A stretch of DNA of 64,000 bases from Channa striata (Eukaryota; Chordata; Actinopteri; Anabantiformes; Channidae): the NCBI GenBank assembly GCA_033026295.1, contig CM065184.1, positions 12,093,501 to 12,157,500 on the forward strand. The letters are read 5' to 3'. The notes beneath the pieces are model-generated. The model was not told the origin of the DNA. It worked only from the letters and a program-made list of their open reading frames with translations, and searched no databases. Positions 1 through 11,341 of this stretch are shown one piece after another. How positions within the stretch are numbered: position 1 is the first letter of the stretch; every line of letters starts with the position of its first letter. The translations under genes and the position numbers were made by a program.

Positions 1-483
1 AATTTGTTTTAGTTGTAGTTATCACATTAACACATACTTTCTGTTATTCTCTTATACCCTCAACATATTTTATTGTTGTCTTATATGAAATATTCTCGGT
101 TTCACTGACCCATTTGAATAATTGAAGACAATATATTTAATTTTAATAACGGAAGTTAATTTTAATGCCCATCAGCATGACCAAAACCATCCACATTTTT
201 ATCCAATCCAGCAGCCATCACAGAAAACAAAGAGCAATAACACCACCCAGTGGCACAGGGTGACTTTAGCATGTATGTGTGCAGGGATTTGCAGACAATA
301 CAAACTTTACTTTCCTTATTGCTGATCTTAAATATAAAAAAAAAAATAACTACATCATATTTATATTTTGTAATATTGTCCAGTAACTTTATGTATGCAC
401 CAAGACCGTGTGATCTAATGCTAATTGTTATTTAGAGCTGTGGTTACTATCAAGGGAAGTGATATACAGATGAAATACTTAAT

Positions 484-548
484 TAATAAAATTATCAAAA
501 TAACAATAGCTGTAGTAATCAATAAGTATTTTGATAATAACTTTATTA
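484..548. repeat. AT-rich imperfect inverted repeat
   Basis: Arms at 484-502 and 527-548 are near reverse complements, separated by about 24 bases. The flanking 1-900 region holds no gene that I can support: it is AT-rich 5' flank of fas with only short chance ORFs. The repeat could be a small hairpin or a decayed miniature element; no target-site duplication was recognised. Confidence 0.4.
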
Positions 549-879
549 TGGTAAGCTAAGAAATGAGTAAAGTAGCCTATAAAGGTTTATTCATGGGAAA
601 GATATATTTCCATAAATACAAATGCAACTGAAATTGAAAAAAAGGCTGAAAAATCCCAAACTGTCCTGTACGTCTATTTCTAACCTCCTGGCTACGGTTC
701 TGATTTTGGTTTTTCTGGGGGTTTCCAGAACATACAGATCCACTTAGTCCCTAACACAGACCAGTGTGGCCTGTGTTTCCTATAAATATTTCAAGAAATA
801 CATCTTCATATTTTACTAGAAACACACATGTGTAACACAAACAACTTATTGCGTGTGATATTATTCATACTGTATGTCA

Positions 880-1020
880 CACAGTGTGTTGAACGTCATT
901 GTTTGCCGGTGACTAACAGGACGAAAAGCCCCGTCTAAACCCGCCCCCTCCAGCAGTTAGCAGGAGGCGTCCTCTCACTTCAAACCAGGAAGAAACTTTG
1001 GCTGCGTCGCTGCTGCAGTG
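880..1020 (+). promoter_or_regulatory. probable fas core promoter and 5'UTR
   Basis: Base composition turns from AT-rich to GC-rich just upstream of the fas start codon, with a GC-box-like CCCGCCCCCTCC at about 940-951. This looks like the TATA-poor promoter typical of death-receptor genes. The transcription start was not located; this is an inference from composition and position. Confidence 0.4.
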
Positions 1021-4000
1021 ATGGCGCGGCACCACAGACGTCCAGAATGGACCCGCGTCTTTGTCTTCATGGGTCTTCCTCTTCTTCTTCTTCTTCTTCT
1101 GTCCCTGTGAGTAAACCTGAACCAAGCCTACTGTCCATGTCCAGTGTGGAGACGTGCGCTGATGCGCGCTGTTGACCTCCGTCTACTTCATGAACAGTGT
1201 CTCCGTCCCTGCGCTTAGACGGGACCCAACGCTACGCGTGTCGGAGGTTAACGTTGGGATTGTGTTGTATGTCTGAGTAAATGTAAATGTTCGGGGTTAA
1301 GTTGTGTAAGTGTAAAATTTCCCCAGTTATAACTAAGTGGTGGAATTGTGACTCTGGAGACGCCAACAGAATTCAAAACAACCGCTTTGTTAGATTCTAC
1401 TTTGTTAGCTTTAACTGTGAAAAAATTACGTTTTAGCTAATTCCTGTTTTTATTGTTTCTAGGTAATTACTCCCAGTTATCCGACATATATTCGTCCTAG
1501 CTAGCATAGCCACTTGTGTTTACAGCGTCTTACTTTCAGTTTCGTTTTCCTTCCTCTTCTCCATCAGCGCTTGTTGTTCGGCTTCGCCTCCGACTGAAGG
1601 GAGAGTCCGCGGGCGTTCACCCGAAGGACTGTTACGTAACAGGAGGCAGGTGTGTGCAGACGGAACCTACGAACACGACGGGGTCACCTGCTGTCTGTGC
1701 GCGGCTGGTAAGTGGCACTGCGCGTTTCGTGGCATCTGGAATGAAAGTCAGTTCTCAGGTCAGAGCTGTCAGGGAGCTGTGGAACCGGCTGGGGGAGCTA
1801 CGAAAAGATTTCACATTGATGTGCTTCTACTGTTTTTTCTTCGGGGTTCTCTGTCTTCAAAAGAGTGATCGTTAAATTTCTGAAGCAGACTCCTTTGTTG
1901 TGTTAATTAATTGTTCTGGTTATTGTCTTTCTATTCTCTATTTTTCTTGGTGGACAGGCTTGTCTGTTAATGTACTTGGATTAAAAGGTATAGCGATGAC
2001 ATGTTTATCCACTTTTTCTATTCCTGACAAAGCCTTTCTGTATCATTATTTATTAATAAAATATATTGTAGTTATAAACTATACCAAACCAGACCTGAAA
2101 ACGAAGAGCTTCATTTTACATAAAACATATTACAGAATCTCCACAGACAGTTTTTGACTGATGTCACCAAAGTTCAATGCAATGAAAAGGAGGAAATTTA
2201 AAATTTATCTTGAAAACAAAGAAACAAGTAGGGTTATAAACAAGAGATTGCATGAAACCACACATTAACTCTAGATAATATGGGCCACTGGGCAAAAAAG
2301 AGCTGTGGTCTGGTTAAAATCTGAATGAAATGCACTCAAGGAGCCCTTGGGCAACTGCTTTGGATGTATTTTTGGATATGATACATTTTTACATTTCGTA
2401 AACATCAGTGTTTTCTGGAACTGGGCAGTCTCGTCCTGTCTACAAGTTCCTTTATTCCCATTACACTTGGCTGAAAATCAAGATTTAAGAGAATGGCCAT
2501 GACACAAGCCTATATCAATTTTTGTCAAATGCAGAGCATTAACATAAAATGGTTTTAACAAAGTACTGATGTGCATTTCAAAGTTTTTGCTTTCTGTTTT
2601 GTGACAAAACATGCTCCACTTCTTTCTTTTACGATATTTTTGGACGTGTTTGTCTTTGTGTTTTTATCATAGTCTTGCCCCAGACTGATGAAAACATTTT
2701 GTGATCATTTGCTGCAGGTATGAAGCTGAAGGATCACTGTGTTTCAACACAAGTTTATGGGAACTGCACGCTCTGTGATCGTAACACATACAACGCTCAC
2801 CCTAATTCTAAGACGTCCTGTGATCCCTGCACATCCTGTGACCAACCCAATGGTAGAGAAACATACTGACCTCACTGATTGTCATTTTATTTCCAGTAAA
2901 ACCAAAACACTGTTGCAGAAAAATAAGCTTTTCCACAATACGAAAATCACATGATGTGTTTATTGTAATTGTGAACCAGTTTGCATATTACCCTTGATGA
3001 ATCAGCATTAATTTTACATGTACACCACCACATAAACACACCACTTAATATACAAAGCCTTTAAGATGTATATAAATATTTAAACCTCACACGTTTTAGT
3101 AATTAGCCTCATGTTACTCCTTAACATGAATTGAGGCTGATGTTTAGTACAAAATTATTGATACTTAATAAAGTTATTTTACATAAAAATTAATAATCAA
3201 GCAAATATGTCAAACATCAAATGGCTTCTCAAAAGTTATAACTGGAACACATACTGTTCCCGCTGATGTCATTGTACGACTGTACTTTACTTTTAGCAAA
3301 TCTAGAGGTGGAAGACATCTGTACCGCTGGTGGGGACACCAGATGTCGATGTAAAAAGGATCACTTTTGCATCCTTAAATCATTAGATTCTCCAGGACAA
3401 TGTAGAATCTGCCAACCTTGTAAAACGTAAGTTACACTCCTTTGCGTATCTGTAAGCTAGAAAATGTATATGCTGTAAAGGAAATTTTAAAAAACAGCAA
3501 AGATGTTACTTTGTTGATTCATTTCATGTTATTCACTGTTGCTTTTTTTTATTTTTTCAAGATGTCCAGCAGGTGTCGAAATAGCCTGTACAGCTACAAA
3601 TGATACAGTCTGCCAGGAAGGTATTTTAGTACTTTAGCACTGCTGCAATTTAAGTAACTCATGGTACCATGTCATATAAAAACACAAATTTTTATGTATT
3701 TCAGAAGATGAAAACAGAGTTGGCAAAGCAATTGGCATTACCTTGGCAATTTTAATAGCATTAATCGGTGCTATAGGTTTGGCTGTGTTCCTCAGAAGAA
3801 AACGTGAGTAGTTTCCCTACGTGTACTGCATGTAATGTGATCAGGAAAAGGAACAAGAAAATTGTCTTCCTGTGTAAAATGTAAAAGTTCAGTAATAATC
3901 TTGAATATTAACCTCAAGTAATACTCACATTCAATTGCTGTTTTGCATTTTATTAGAAAGATGTTTTTTAATCAATAATCATGTTAACTAATTATTAATG

Positions 4001-4928
4001 CCATTAGGTAGACAACGCCCACCCGAACGTGAGGTGAGTAAATCTTCAGTGTGGTCTCTTTGACTTAAATTTATCCTTTCTAATCTGCTGTAAGATGTTT
4101 CACATTTCATCATTCCACCTGACTTCCTATGTCAAACACACGCACACACACACGTATAATAAACACTTTTCTGTCTTTTCCCTAACCTTGTCAAAGCAGT
4201 CCCTTTCTGTAGGAAGTAAAGGTTAGTTTTCTGGAACCTCTGGTGTCATTCTTAGTGCGCTTCTTGTGCCTCAATATTGTTGTGGCATGACATATTTGTT
4301 AAGCTTGTTTAAGCAGCCGTCTAACCTCTGTGGAGTTGGAAATATCTTATTAACATCTATTTTACTTCTGCTTTCTAGGAAACACTACTTTGTAGAGGTA
4401 AGTAATGTGTGCAATATTAGAGCTTTAATTGCTATTTCTTTTTGAGCATGTCAAGTAAAACAGCTGATCAACTAAATTTATTTGATATCACAATTGTTTC
4501 TTTCAGCAGGAGGAAAAATATCTAAATAGGTCTTTTCATTCTGCACGTTTATTTTTGTATCAGCATCTACATGCCTCTGCAAGATTAATACAGTTGTTGT
4601 GCTTTGTGGCATTAATCACCTTCTTCTGTCTTTTACATTCATTTCAGATCTCCAGCCTTACCTGATTGAAATTGTAGACGTGGTTGGATGGAAAGACATG
4701 AAAGCCATTGCACTGGCTAGCAAGATACCAAGAGCTACTATTGAATTTTGTGAGCGAGACAACCCTCGGGATGCTCAGCAGCAGACACTGCAGCTCCTAG
4801 AGACCTGGATTGAAAGTGAGGGAAGGAATGCCTCAAAGAACTTGATCCAAATGCTAAGAAAGAATCACAAAAACGGGAAAGCAGACAGACTGATACATAT
4901 ACTGTCTGGAGACAGTGAAACTGCTTGA
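1021..4928 (+). CDS. fas: Fas cell-surface death receptor (TNFRSF6)
   Basis: A membrane receptor that binds Fas ligand and recruits FADD and caspase-8 through its death domain to trigger apoptosis. Exons: 1021-1106, 1568-1707, 2718-2852, 3297-3426, 3562-3620, 3705-3803, 4008-4033, one of two microexons (4200-4221 or 4379-4397), 4648-4928. All phases join and give 324 or 325 residues. Exon 1 has a leucine-rich signal peptide from a CTT run. Cysteine-rich domains follow, with Fas-like segments such as GTYEHDGVTCCLCAAG and NAHPNSKTSCDPCTSC. A transmembrane helix lies in the 3705 exon (about residues 190-212), and the last exon encodes the death domain (DLQPYLIEIVDVVGW onward). AATAAA is at 5349. 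The neighbouring ch25h supports fas rather than another TNF receptor, as these genes also lie together in human. The short juxtamembrane microexons are the least certain part. Confidence 0.92.
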
Positions 4929-5348
4929 TGAAACTGCTTGAATGCATCCTGTGGAGTGCTCTACAGATGACGTTTTTATAGGCCAACCTGAATGTTAGCA
5001 TTTTCCTGGCTTTCTTGACAAAATGTCAGTGGGATTTTTCCATCGGCTTTGGGATTATATAACAAAGGCCATTATTGCGGACCAATGTATATGCAGAAAC
5101 CCATAGCGACAATGACTCTCAGGCTCTGTGGAATTGCACAGGTAGTTCCTATGAACTACCCCTTCCGGGTCTCTGCACTGATGTCCTGTGGGGTTTAAGT
5201 CTGTGTTTTTGGTTTTCAGGGCCACTCAAGGACAATTAGAGACCTGTCCCACAGACAACATTGTTGTCTTGGCTGTGTGTGCTGGATAGTTTTATAATTT
5301 CAGACATAGTGTTGGTTCCTTCTTGTGCTGGTCTAGTTTATTTGGTTA

Positions 5349-5354
5349 AATAAA
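5349..5354 (+). terminator. fas polyadenylation signal AATAAA
   Basis: Canonical AATAAA about 420 bases after the fas stop codon, the first good signal downstream. It sets the likely 3'UTR length; cleavage would fall near 5370. Confidence 0.5.
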
Positions 5355-5389
5355 ATAACAATTATGAGATTCTTATTTTTTTACTAGGT

Positions 5390-7140
5390 AACATAACTGC
5401 ATACAAAAATAGTTTAAATAATTTTTTTAAGTTTCAAGTTATTTCAAAAAGAAATTACATTGACAAACATGCCTGTTACTCTCAGTTCTCTTGTTGTCTT
5501 ACTTTGTAACTTTGTTCTAGTGTTTAACACTAAATAATAGGCGAACAAACTTTATCAAACTTTATCTGTGATACAACTGCAATTAACTTTGCATGTTATT
5601 TTCATTGTAACCTATTATTGATTATTGGAGTTTTCAATATTGTTATATCCCTAAAGAATCAGCCAAGTGTTTTATTAAATTTCCTATCATAATTTCCTGG
5701 ATCAAAACTTGAGTAGCTAACACCATTAAATACTTGTTATTTTTAAGGGAAATGCATACAAGTTGCTTCAGTGTAAACGTGCTTCCAGCATGTAAAATGC
5801 AATTTAGGCATGTCTCTTTTAGAAAAAAAGTAGTGTTCTTTTCTGCCAAATAAATTTTAATTCATTCTTCATTGTATTACTTCAACCATTAAATTGAATT
5901 TCATCATTGCAGCAGTGAGGGAATAGGCCACAAATGAACCAGTTGGGATTTTACCACAGTTAGTAAAACAGTGGTTTCATCAATGTCACAATGAAAATTC
6001 CCTGGTATTTATAGTGATTAAGTTGCTCAGTCAATTTATTATACAGAAAGCAGAACTTTCATAGTCAGGAGTTTATTAAAAAACACATCTGGTTGAAAAG
6101 TACCATTTGGTGGATAAAAATATGATTTGAACTTAAACAAAAGCTTCATGTCACTGTTCTGCAGATCTCTGAAGATGGACTCCTCACTTTTGCCTGGGTT
6201 ATTTTAGTTCTGTCTACTTTCATTTCTGACTGTTGCAACAGTCACCAACATGTCGTCGTTCACTTTTAACATCAGGCAATGCTGCTTTAAAAGAATTGAG
6301 AATCCATTTCAAATTATGTAAATTATAGGAATATTGTAACACATTTCCAGTTCCACAAAGTCAGGCAGAGAACAAAATATACACAATGCATATGGTGTGT
6401 ACAACAGCAGATCAAAAGGGGGTGAAATATCATACAGGAAGATGAATGATAATGTAATAAAGATGAAAAATTTGAAATTTTGTCGAAAATCAACTAATAA
6501 AGTGAAATTCTAAGAATAAATGGTGAAAGCTTTATTATTAACATGAAAGAAGATGAATGATAATGTATTATTCTGGATTATTAAGATTGGTGCATGTTGC
6601 TATTACAGATTAGAATCAGAGTCTGTATGTTTAGGAAAAAGTTAATACATTAGTTTATTTTAGGTTTACTGATTGAGTGCGCCAACAAAAAATCAGAAGA
6701 ACAATTTACTTTAATGTGTTTTTATGCTGCATGTTGTGTCATGTCACTTACAATGAATCCTGATAGTAAAAACAATACTTTTAAAAAGAACCTTCAAGCT
6801 CTTTTGCAGCATAATCCACCATTCTGCAGTCAGCCTATAGTGATAGTTAGTTAGTTTATCACAAAACAATATTGTTATCTTACAACAAACCATGTTTCTA
6901 TTTTTGTACTTTTTTGGAAAACCCAAACACTTGTTAAAAAAATAAAATTTTATCAGTAAATTGAGAGGTGATTAATGTTTAAAAAAATACATCCTGTTTT
7001 AAAGAACAGTTTGTTTTACACTCATCACTCGTCTTGAGTGGATTTTTGTTTTTTGCAGCATATGTAGCATCCAGTAATGGATATACTTGAATAAGTCTGT
7101 ATGTGCTTTGAAGGCAATCAGCAAAATGAAAACACTGTTT
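5390..7140. other. intergenic, fas to ch25h
   Basis: AT-rich sequence without a recognisable gene. A 19-base direct repeat (GAAGATGAATGATAATGTA) occurs near 6439 and again near 6549. The short ORFs have no family resemblance. The left end of ch25h's 3'UTR must lie in the last few hundred bases. Confidence 0.5.
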
Positions 7141-7154
7141 AGATATTGTAATAA

Positions 7155-7953
7155 TCACATCCTCTTGAAAGTGTTTGTATTACTTGATGCTCTTTTAGTG
7201 TCTGGTCCCAGGAGTGTGCCAAAGAGCCTGTCCCAGTGTGTGAAGTATGGTGCATAGTTCACCTTGAATCTGAGGTGATGGAGGTCATGATGGTGAGCTC
7301 CTCCATAGAGGCCAAAGGGCACCAGTCTACGCGGAGACCAGGGAAATTCATAGCCTGAGTGAGCCTCCACAGACAGATAGATGTTAGTGATGAAGAAGAG
7401 CATCTCAGTGAGAGGATGACATCCCAGGAGTGCGGGGTTCAGTGTTGAGAAGAGGCTGAGACTCAGCAGCTCCCAAACACTTGTATCTTCTGTCATCAGA
7501 GAGAAAGGGACTGTGTAGTAGTGGTGCTCCTTGTGGAAAGAATTGTAGAGCCAGGTCACCTTATGATGCAGTAGGTGCCAAAAAAAGTATTGCATGTCAA
7601 AGAGGAGAAGACAGGCCAGTATATCCCTAACAACAGACAGCATGTCAGGGGCCAGTGGAGGGAAAAAAACAGGTTTCCAGTACCAGTACAAAACAGAAAT
7701 GGGGAAAATAAAACAGACGTGGCTGCGGAGGATTTTGCACAGGGAAAATTGTCCATGGTTTGAGGCCAGCGTGCACCAGAGACAGTCTTGAACAGAGCAA
7801 ATCCAAACACGCGTAAGGCAAACAGCAGCTAAGGTAAACAGTCAGAGAGAATAAAACCGGGAAAAAAGGCGATCTGAGAAGGCTTTGCTGTTCCTTTAAC
7901 CAGTCCCAAAGAAAGTGTAGACAGAGACTCTCTCGGCTCTCTGGGTTTGTCAT
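7155..7953 (-). CDS. ch25h: cholesterol 25-hydroxylase, reading frame broken in the N-terminal third
   Basis: ER-membrane di-iron enzyme of the fatty acid hydroxylase superfamily that makes 25-hydroxycholesterol. Normally intronless. The start ATG is at 7953-7951, and the N-terminal frame reads SLLRSPFFPVLFSLTVYLSC and CLDLLCS, both family-like. The conserved catalytic part lies in another frame, open from about 7841 to the stop at 7155. It contains the three histidine boxes HLLHH, HKEHH and HHHDLHH plus LVPFGLYGG and APYFTHWDRLFGTL. The second frame has no ATG before the YWYWKP segment, so it cannot start alone. Between CLDLLCSR (ending at 7786) and YWYW (7688) there are 97 bases, where the family usually has about 42 codons. 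This is either a real deletion and frameshift (pseudogene) or an assembly error. Identity is firm; functionality is not. Confidence 0.85.
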
Positions 7954-8334
7954 GCTTGCAAAAAAGTCACTACTGTACTGACGCCTACTTCTCAGTGAGG
8001 GATAAAGTCTTGAGACGTTGCTTATGCATCATTTCCTGTGGAATCTTACATAAACGTTGTAAATGAGGCTGACAAAATTTAGAACTTAGATTAATGAAGA
8101 TTTACTGCTGCTGTGTCTACCACTAGATGAAACGTCGCTACAGTGCTTCAAGTTGTTGAATCTGTTGATTTCTGCTTGTAAATGATGGGAAAAGTCTGAG
8201 AAACAGAGTGGTATTTCATAGTGCACTTTTAAACATTATGTGTGTCCTGACGTTCATTTTAACTCAGACTAAAAGTGCCACCCTGTGGATGCAAATTGTC
8301 TGACACTTGAGGCAGGGAAAGCCACCAACTATTT

Positions 8335-8400
8335 AGCTTAGATTAATGAAATTGTGTGGCGACCCCTGATGGGAAAAGCCGAAAGAGTAGTAGTTGTAGT
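8335..8400 (+). repeat. teleost interspersed-repeat tail
   Basis: GTGGCGACCCCTGATGGGAA followed by AAGCCGAAAGAGTAGTAG is the end of a repeat seen widely in fish genomes. Only this tail is recognisable here; the parent element is not assigned. Confidence 0.5.
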
Positions 8401-8455
8401 TTTAAGATGGGACATAACAATAATGAAAAGTGAAGGGGATCTGAAGACTAAATGC

Positions 8456-8760
8456 AGGATGTGCTGTAGGGTAGTGGAGTGATTAGTGGTGTCAACTAAC
8501 AGCTAGAAGGTCCCTGGTTTCAATTGTTACTGTGCCGCTATTCTGTGGGGAGTTTATATGTTTTCCTGTGGTTACTCCAGTTTTCTTGCACAGTCCAAAG
8601 ACATCCACGTTATGCCAAATGGCAACTCTAAATAGGCTGTGAATGTAATGGATGAATGGTTGTATCTGTCAATGTATTTCTTTCACTGTGTTGGATCTGA
8701 GATAGACTGGAGATCTGTTTAGGGTGAACCCTGCCTTTTCAGGGTGCTGGGTACCCTCCA
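8456..8760 (+). repeat. tRNA-derived SINE-like element, degraded
   Basis: Shows the order expected of a common teleost SINE: a B-box-like segment around GGTCCCTGGTTTCAATTG, then GTGGGGAGTTTATATG, then CACAGTCCAAAGACATCCA, then GAATGGTTGTATCTGTCAAT and AGATAGACTGGAGATCTG with GGGTGAACCCTGCC. The second copy at 60973-61265 has the same blocks in the same order. The family assignment is from memory of fish repeats, not a search. Confidence 0.65.
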
Positions 8761-9690
8761 GATGCAGGAGCAAAATGGAAAAAAATAGTGCGGTATGAAA
8801 ACAAAAAAGTATGTATAAAAAACTATATTAATAGAAAGAAACAGTACAAGAGTATTGGTTCCCAGGAGCAGCTCACACAGCAGACTGCCACATCTGCCAC
8901 AGATGCTGCTGCACCAGCAGACCACTCCATAAAAGACGGCTGAGGAAGAAGGTCTTGTGCTCCGTCCTTTTCTATAAAGTGTGTCTGTAATCTGTCCACT
9001 CTTAATGTCCTTTTGCTGGATGTTCACCAGTGATTGTAAGGTGTGTGTGTATTATGAAAAAATGACAAAGAATAGCATAGCACTGTGTTGGGCCCTTAGT
9101 GACCAGAACTCTACATGGCTCCATATGTGAACAACACATTGATGAGATTTTAATATTGTATTAATATTATGAGCACACTTTAAAGTGGTTATCAGTTCTC
9201 TGATTTATTTATTTATTTATTTACAATAGTGGGAAATAGTCATGCCACTGAGTAGCCTATTATTTCTGCAAGTGGTGCTGTTTTTTGTATATAAGCTTAA
9301 GTGTCAATATAATTTGAAGGTTTAAATTTGGAAAATATAACACCAACCATTAAAAATTCATCATGTAGTCTAAAAGTATAAAGTCTTCACTTACATGACA
9401 AAACTTTCAAAAATTCCATGATGCATTCACGGAATCAGTAACACCCATACATTACTTACATACAGACATAGAACAACGCCTTTTTATCATTATTTGTTCA
9501 CATTTTGGAAAATTAGTCATATTGGATATTAGCACTTCCCTTTGTGTGTGTGTGTTTAACTTTAGATGTTCTGACAACTTTCAGTGATTTACTTGAGACC
9601 TAAAATTATTATATACTTAAGCGACTTCCGGAATTATCCACTCCACGTTTTATTTTTCTCTATGCTATAGTAGGCCCTAAATATTAGGTA
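8761..9690. other. intergenic, ch25h to itprip
   Basis: AT-rich with a short TTTA run near 9205-9222 and a GT run near 9545. No gene or recognisable repeat seen. Composition becomes GC-richer from about 9690 toward the itprip first exon. Confidence 0.45.
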
Positions 9691-9779
9691 TGATATTTAG
9701 ATGCATGGCGAAATTGAAACTCTGCTCCTGGTTTTTTGACGTAACCCCTGTTCTGCTTGGGGACAGGAAGCTGGGCGGT

Positions 9780-9932
9780 CTCTGTCTTCATGGGTGGAGC
9801 GCACAGTCCGGAACCGTGAAGCAAAGAGCTGCGAAACTGTCCGCTCGTCGTTCGCATCAGTTCGGAGATGAGGCGTCGTTCTCCGCCACACGAAGCTCAT
9901 CAGCATGAAGGGAACCGGAGACGTCTGCAGAG
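9780..9932 (+). other. itprip: probable itprip non-coding first exon
   Basis: GC-rich segment ending in the strong donor CAGAG|GTAGGT at 9932/9933. The 5' boundary is a guess. Splicing to the acceptor at 12961-12962 would place it directly 5' of the itprip start. It contains an ATG at 9905 that opens an upstream ORF running into the coding exon leader and stopping at 13024. Confidence 0.5.
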
Positions 9933-10784
9933 GTAGGTCTGACACTGCACGTGTTTCTGTGAGCTCTTCTTCAAACTCGAAGCTCCAACAGACCGAGTCC
10001 AAACTGCAAAACATGCAAATTTGACCAGATCACTCGATAGCCCACAGCCAGGGCTGTTGCCTGCAACTTTCACGGAGACTTTAGTTGCTCTTTTTTTACT
10101 CCAAAGCTTCACGGATCATCTTATACACGAGGCTGTAAAGTGACTCATCTGTGTTTGACCACGTTTCCGTGATGAGCAGGTCACTGTTTTGTTGCTACGA
10201 CAACCGAGGAGGCGACCTGGCAAAGACGCGCCACTACATCACTTCACACATGCACGTGAAATGTCAAATTGTAACGTAGTTTGGTCATTTTTCTCAGCGT
10301 TTTCCAAACGCCTGGAACTTTTTGGGTGTGGGGAGATTCAGAGAGCAATGGATTCACATCTGTGCTGTACAGTTTTAAATTAGATCCCCTGCACTTTACT
10401 TCCTGTTACCCATGTTTAGAGCAAATATATGGGTCATTTTCTACACTGCATGTATTCAACAGCTGTCACATTTGAAAATTTTTATGATCAATTCCTCTGT
10501 TAATAGCTTTTGTCAATCTGATCAACACTGGGAAGCAGTGAAAACTTGCACCTTTTATTTTCATACACCCTAAGATGTTTTTAAAGCAACATTTTGTAAT
10601 TTGATGGATTGATCAAACTAGCCAGCTCTAGCTTCCTGAGCTGAAACATGCTGCTTATGTGCCAGTAAAACGTGATAATAATTCAGTAACTTCAACATTA
10701 TGTTGATATTCATGTATTTTACTGCTTTCAATTACTACTTGTGCCAAGTCAAGAGAAGCAATATCAGTTATCGTAGCAGTCTGT

Positions 10785-11140
10785 CTGTGTACGAGCCAAC
10801 GAACAGGATGATCTCTATGCCCCGTAGATGGACACAGGTCCAGGATATGGCGGCCCTAATTTGGAAACATTGGGTTAAAGAATACCTGCCTGAGCTCCAG
10901 AGATGACAAAAATGGAAACCCAAATTTTGTCCCGGGGGACATGTTGTGTTGATTGTCGATGAGTAAGCACCTCGAAACTCATGGATGATTGGCAAGATCA
11001 TACACACAATAAAGGATGAACATGGTCTAGTTTGCCAGGTTCGGATCAAGACAAAGTCTAATGAGCTTGGTAGACCTGCAGCCAAGTTCTGTCTTCTCCA
11101 AGAATCAGAATTGGACAGTGGTTAGACAATTCTCCTATAG
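10785..11140 (+). mobile_element. fossil of a BEL/Pao LTR retrotransposon (pol C-terminus)
   Basis: Conceptual translation gives the conserved C-terminal domain that follows the integrase in BEL/Pao elements: WTQVQDMAALIWKHWVKEYL, then GGHVVLIVDE, then a segment matching the usual 'G-x-V/I...DG-V-R-V/I-x-T-K' pattern, then LGRPAAKFCLL. Two in-frame stops (after LPELQR and after VLIVDE) show that it is dead. No flanking LTR pair was established; GTACGAGCCAA occurs at about 10789 and again at about 11469. It lies in the itprip first intron and is interrupted downstream by a hAT-type miniature element. Confidence 0.75.
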
Positions 11141-11333
11141 TAGGGGTGGGCAACCCTGCTACTCGAGAGCCGCAGCCCTGCAGGTTTTCCGACTGTCCCC
11201 GCCCTACCCACTGCTGCTCCAGCTTCTGATTGACTGAACACACCTGATCCAGGTAATCAGCAGTGGGTAGGTAGGGGATAGTTGGAAAACCTGCAGGGCT
11301 GCGGCTCTCGAGGAGCAGGGTTGCCCACCCCTG
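11141..11333. mobile_element. hAT-type miniature inverted-repeat element with 8 bp TSD
   Basis: The termini are near-perfect inverted repeats of over 40 bases: the left end begins TAGGGGTGGGCAACCCTGCT and the right end, reverse-complemented, begins CAGGGGTGGGCAACCCTGCT. An 8 bp target duplication TCCTATAG flanks it at 11133-11140 and 11334-11341, the size made by hAT transposases. The element is only 193 bp and has no coding capacity. It sits inside or just after the BEL/Pao fossil, so it is the younger insertion. Confidence 0.9.
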
Positions 11334-11341
11334 TCCTATAG

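Noticed and set aside
913..1125. 70-codon minus-strand ORF across fas exon 1
   Set aside because: Its lysine run is the antisense of the signal-peptide leucine codons; the sense exon joins in phase with the rest of fas.
7556..7810. Third-frame minus ORF inside ch25h
   Set aside because: Overlaps the frame-break zone; it carries only a few family-like residues and does not continue to either conserved part.
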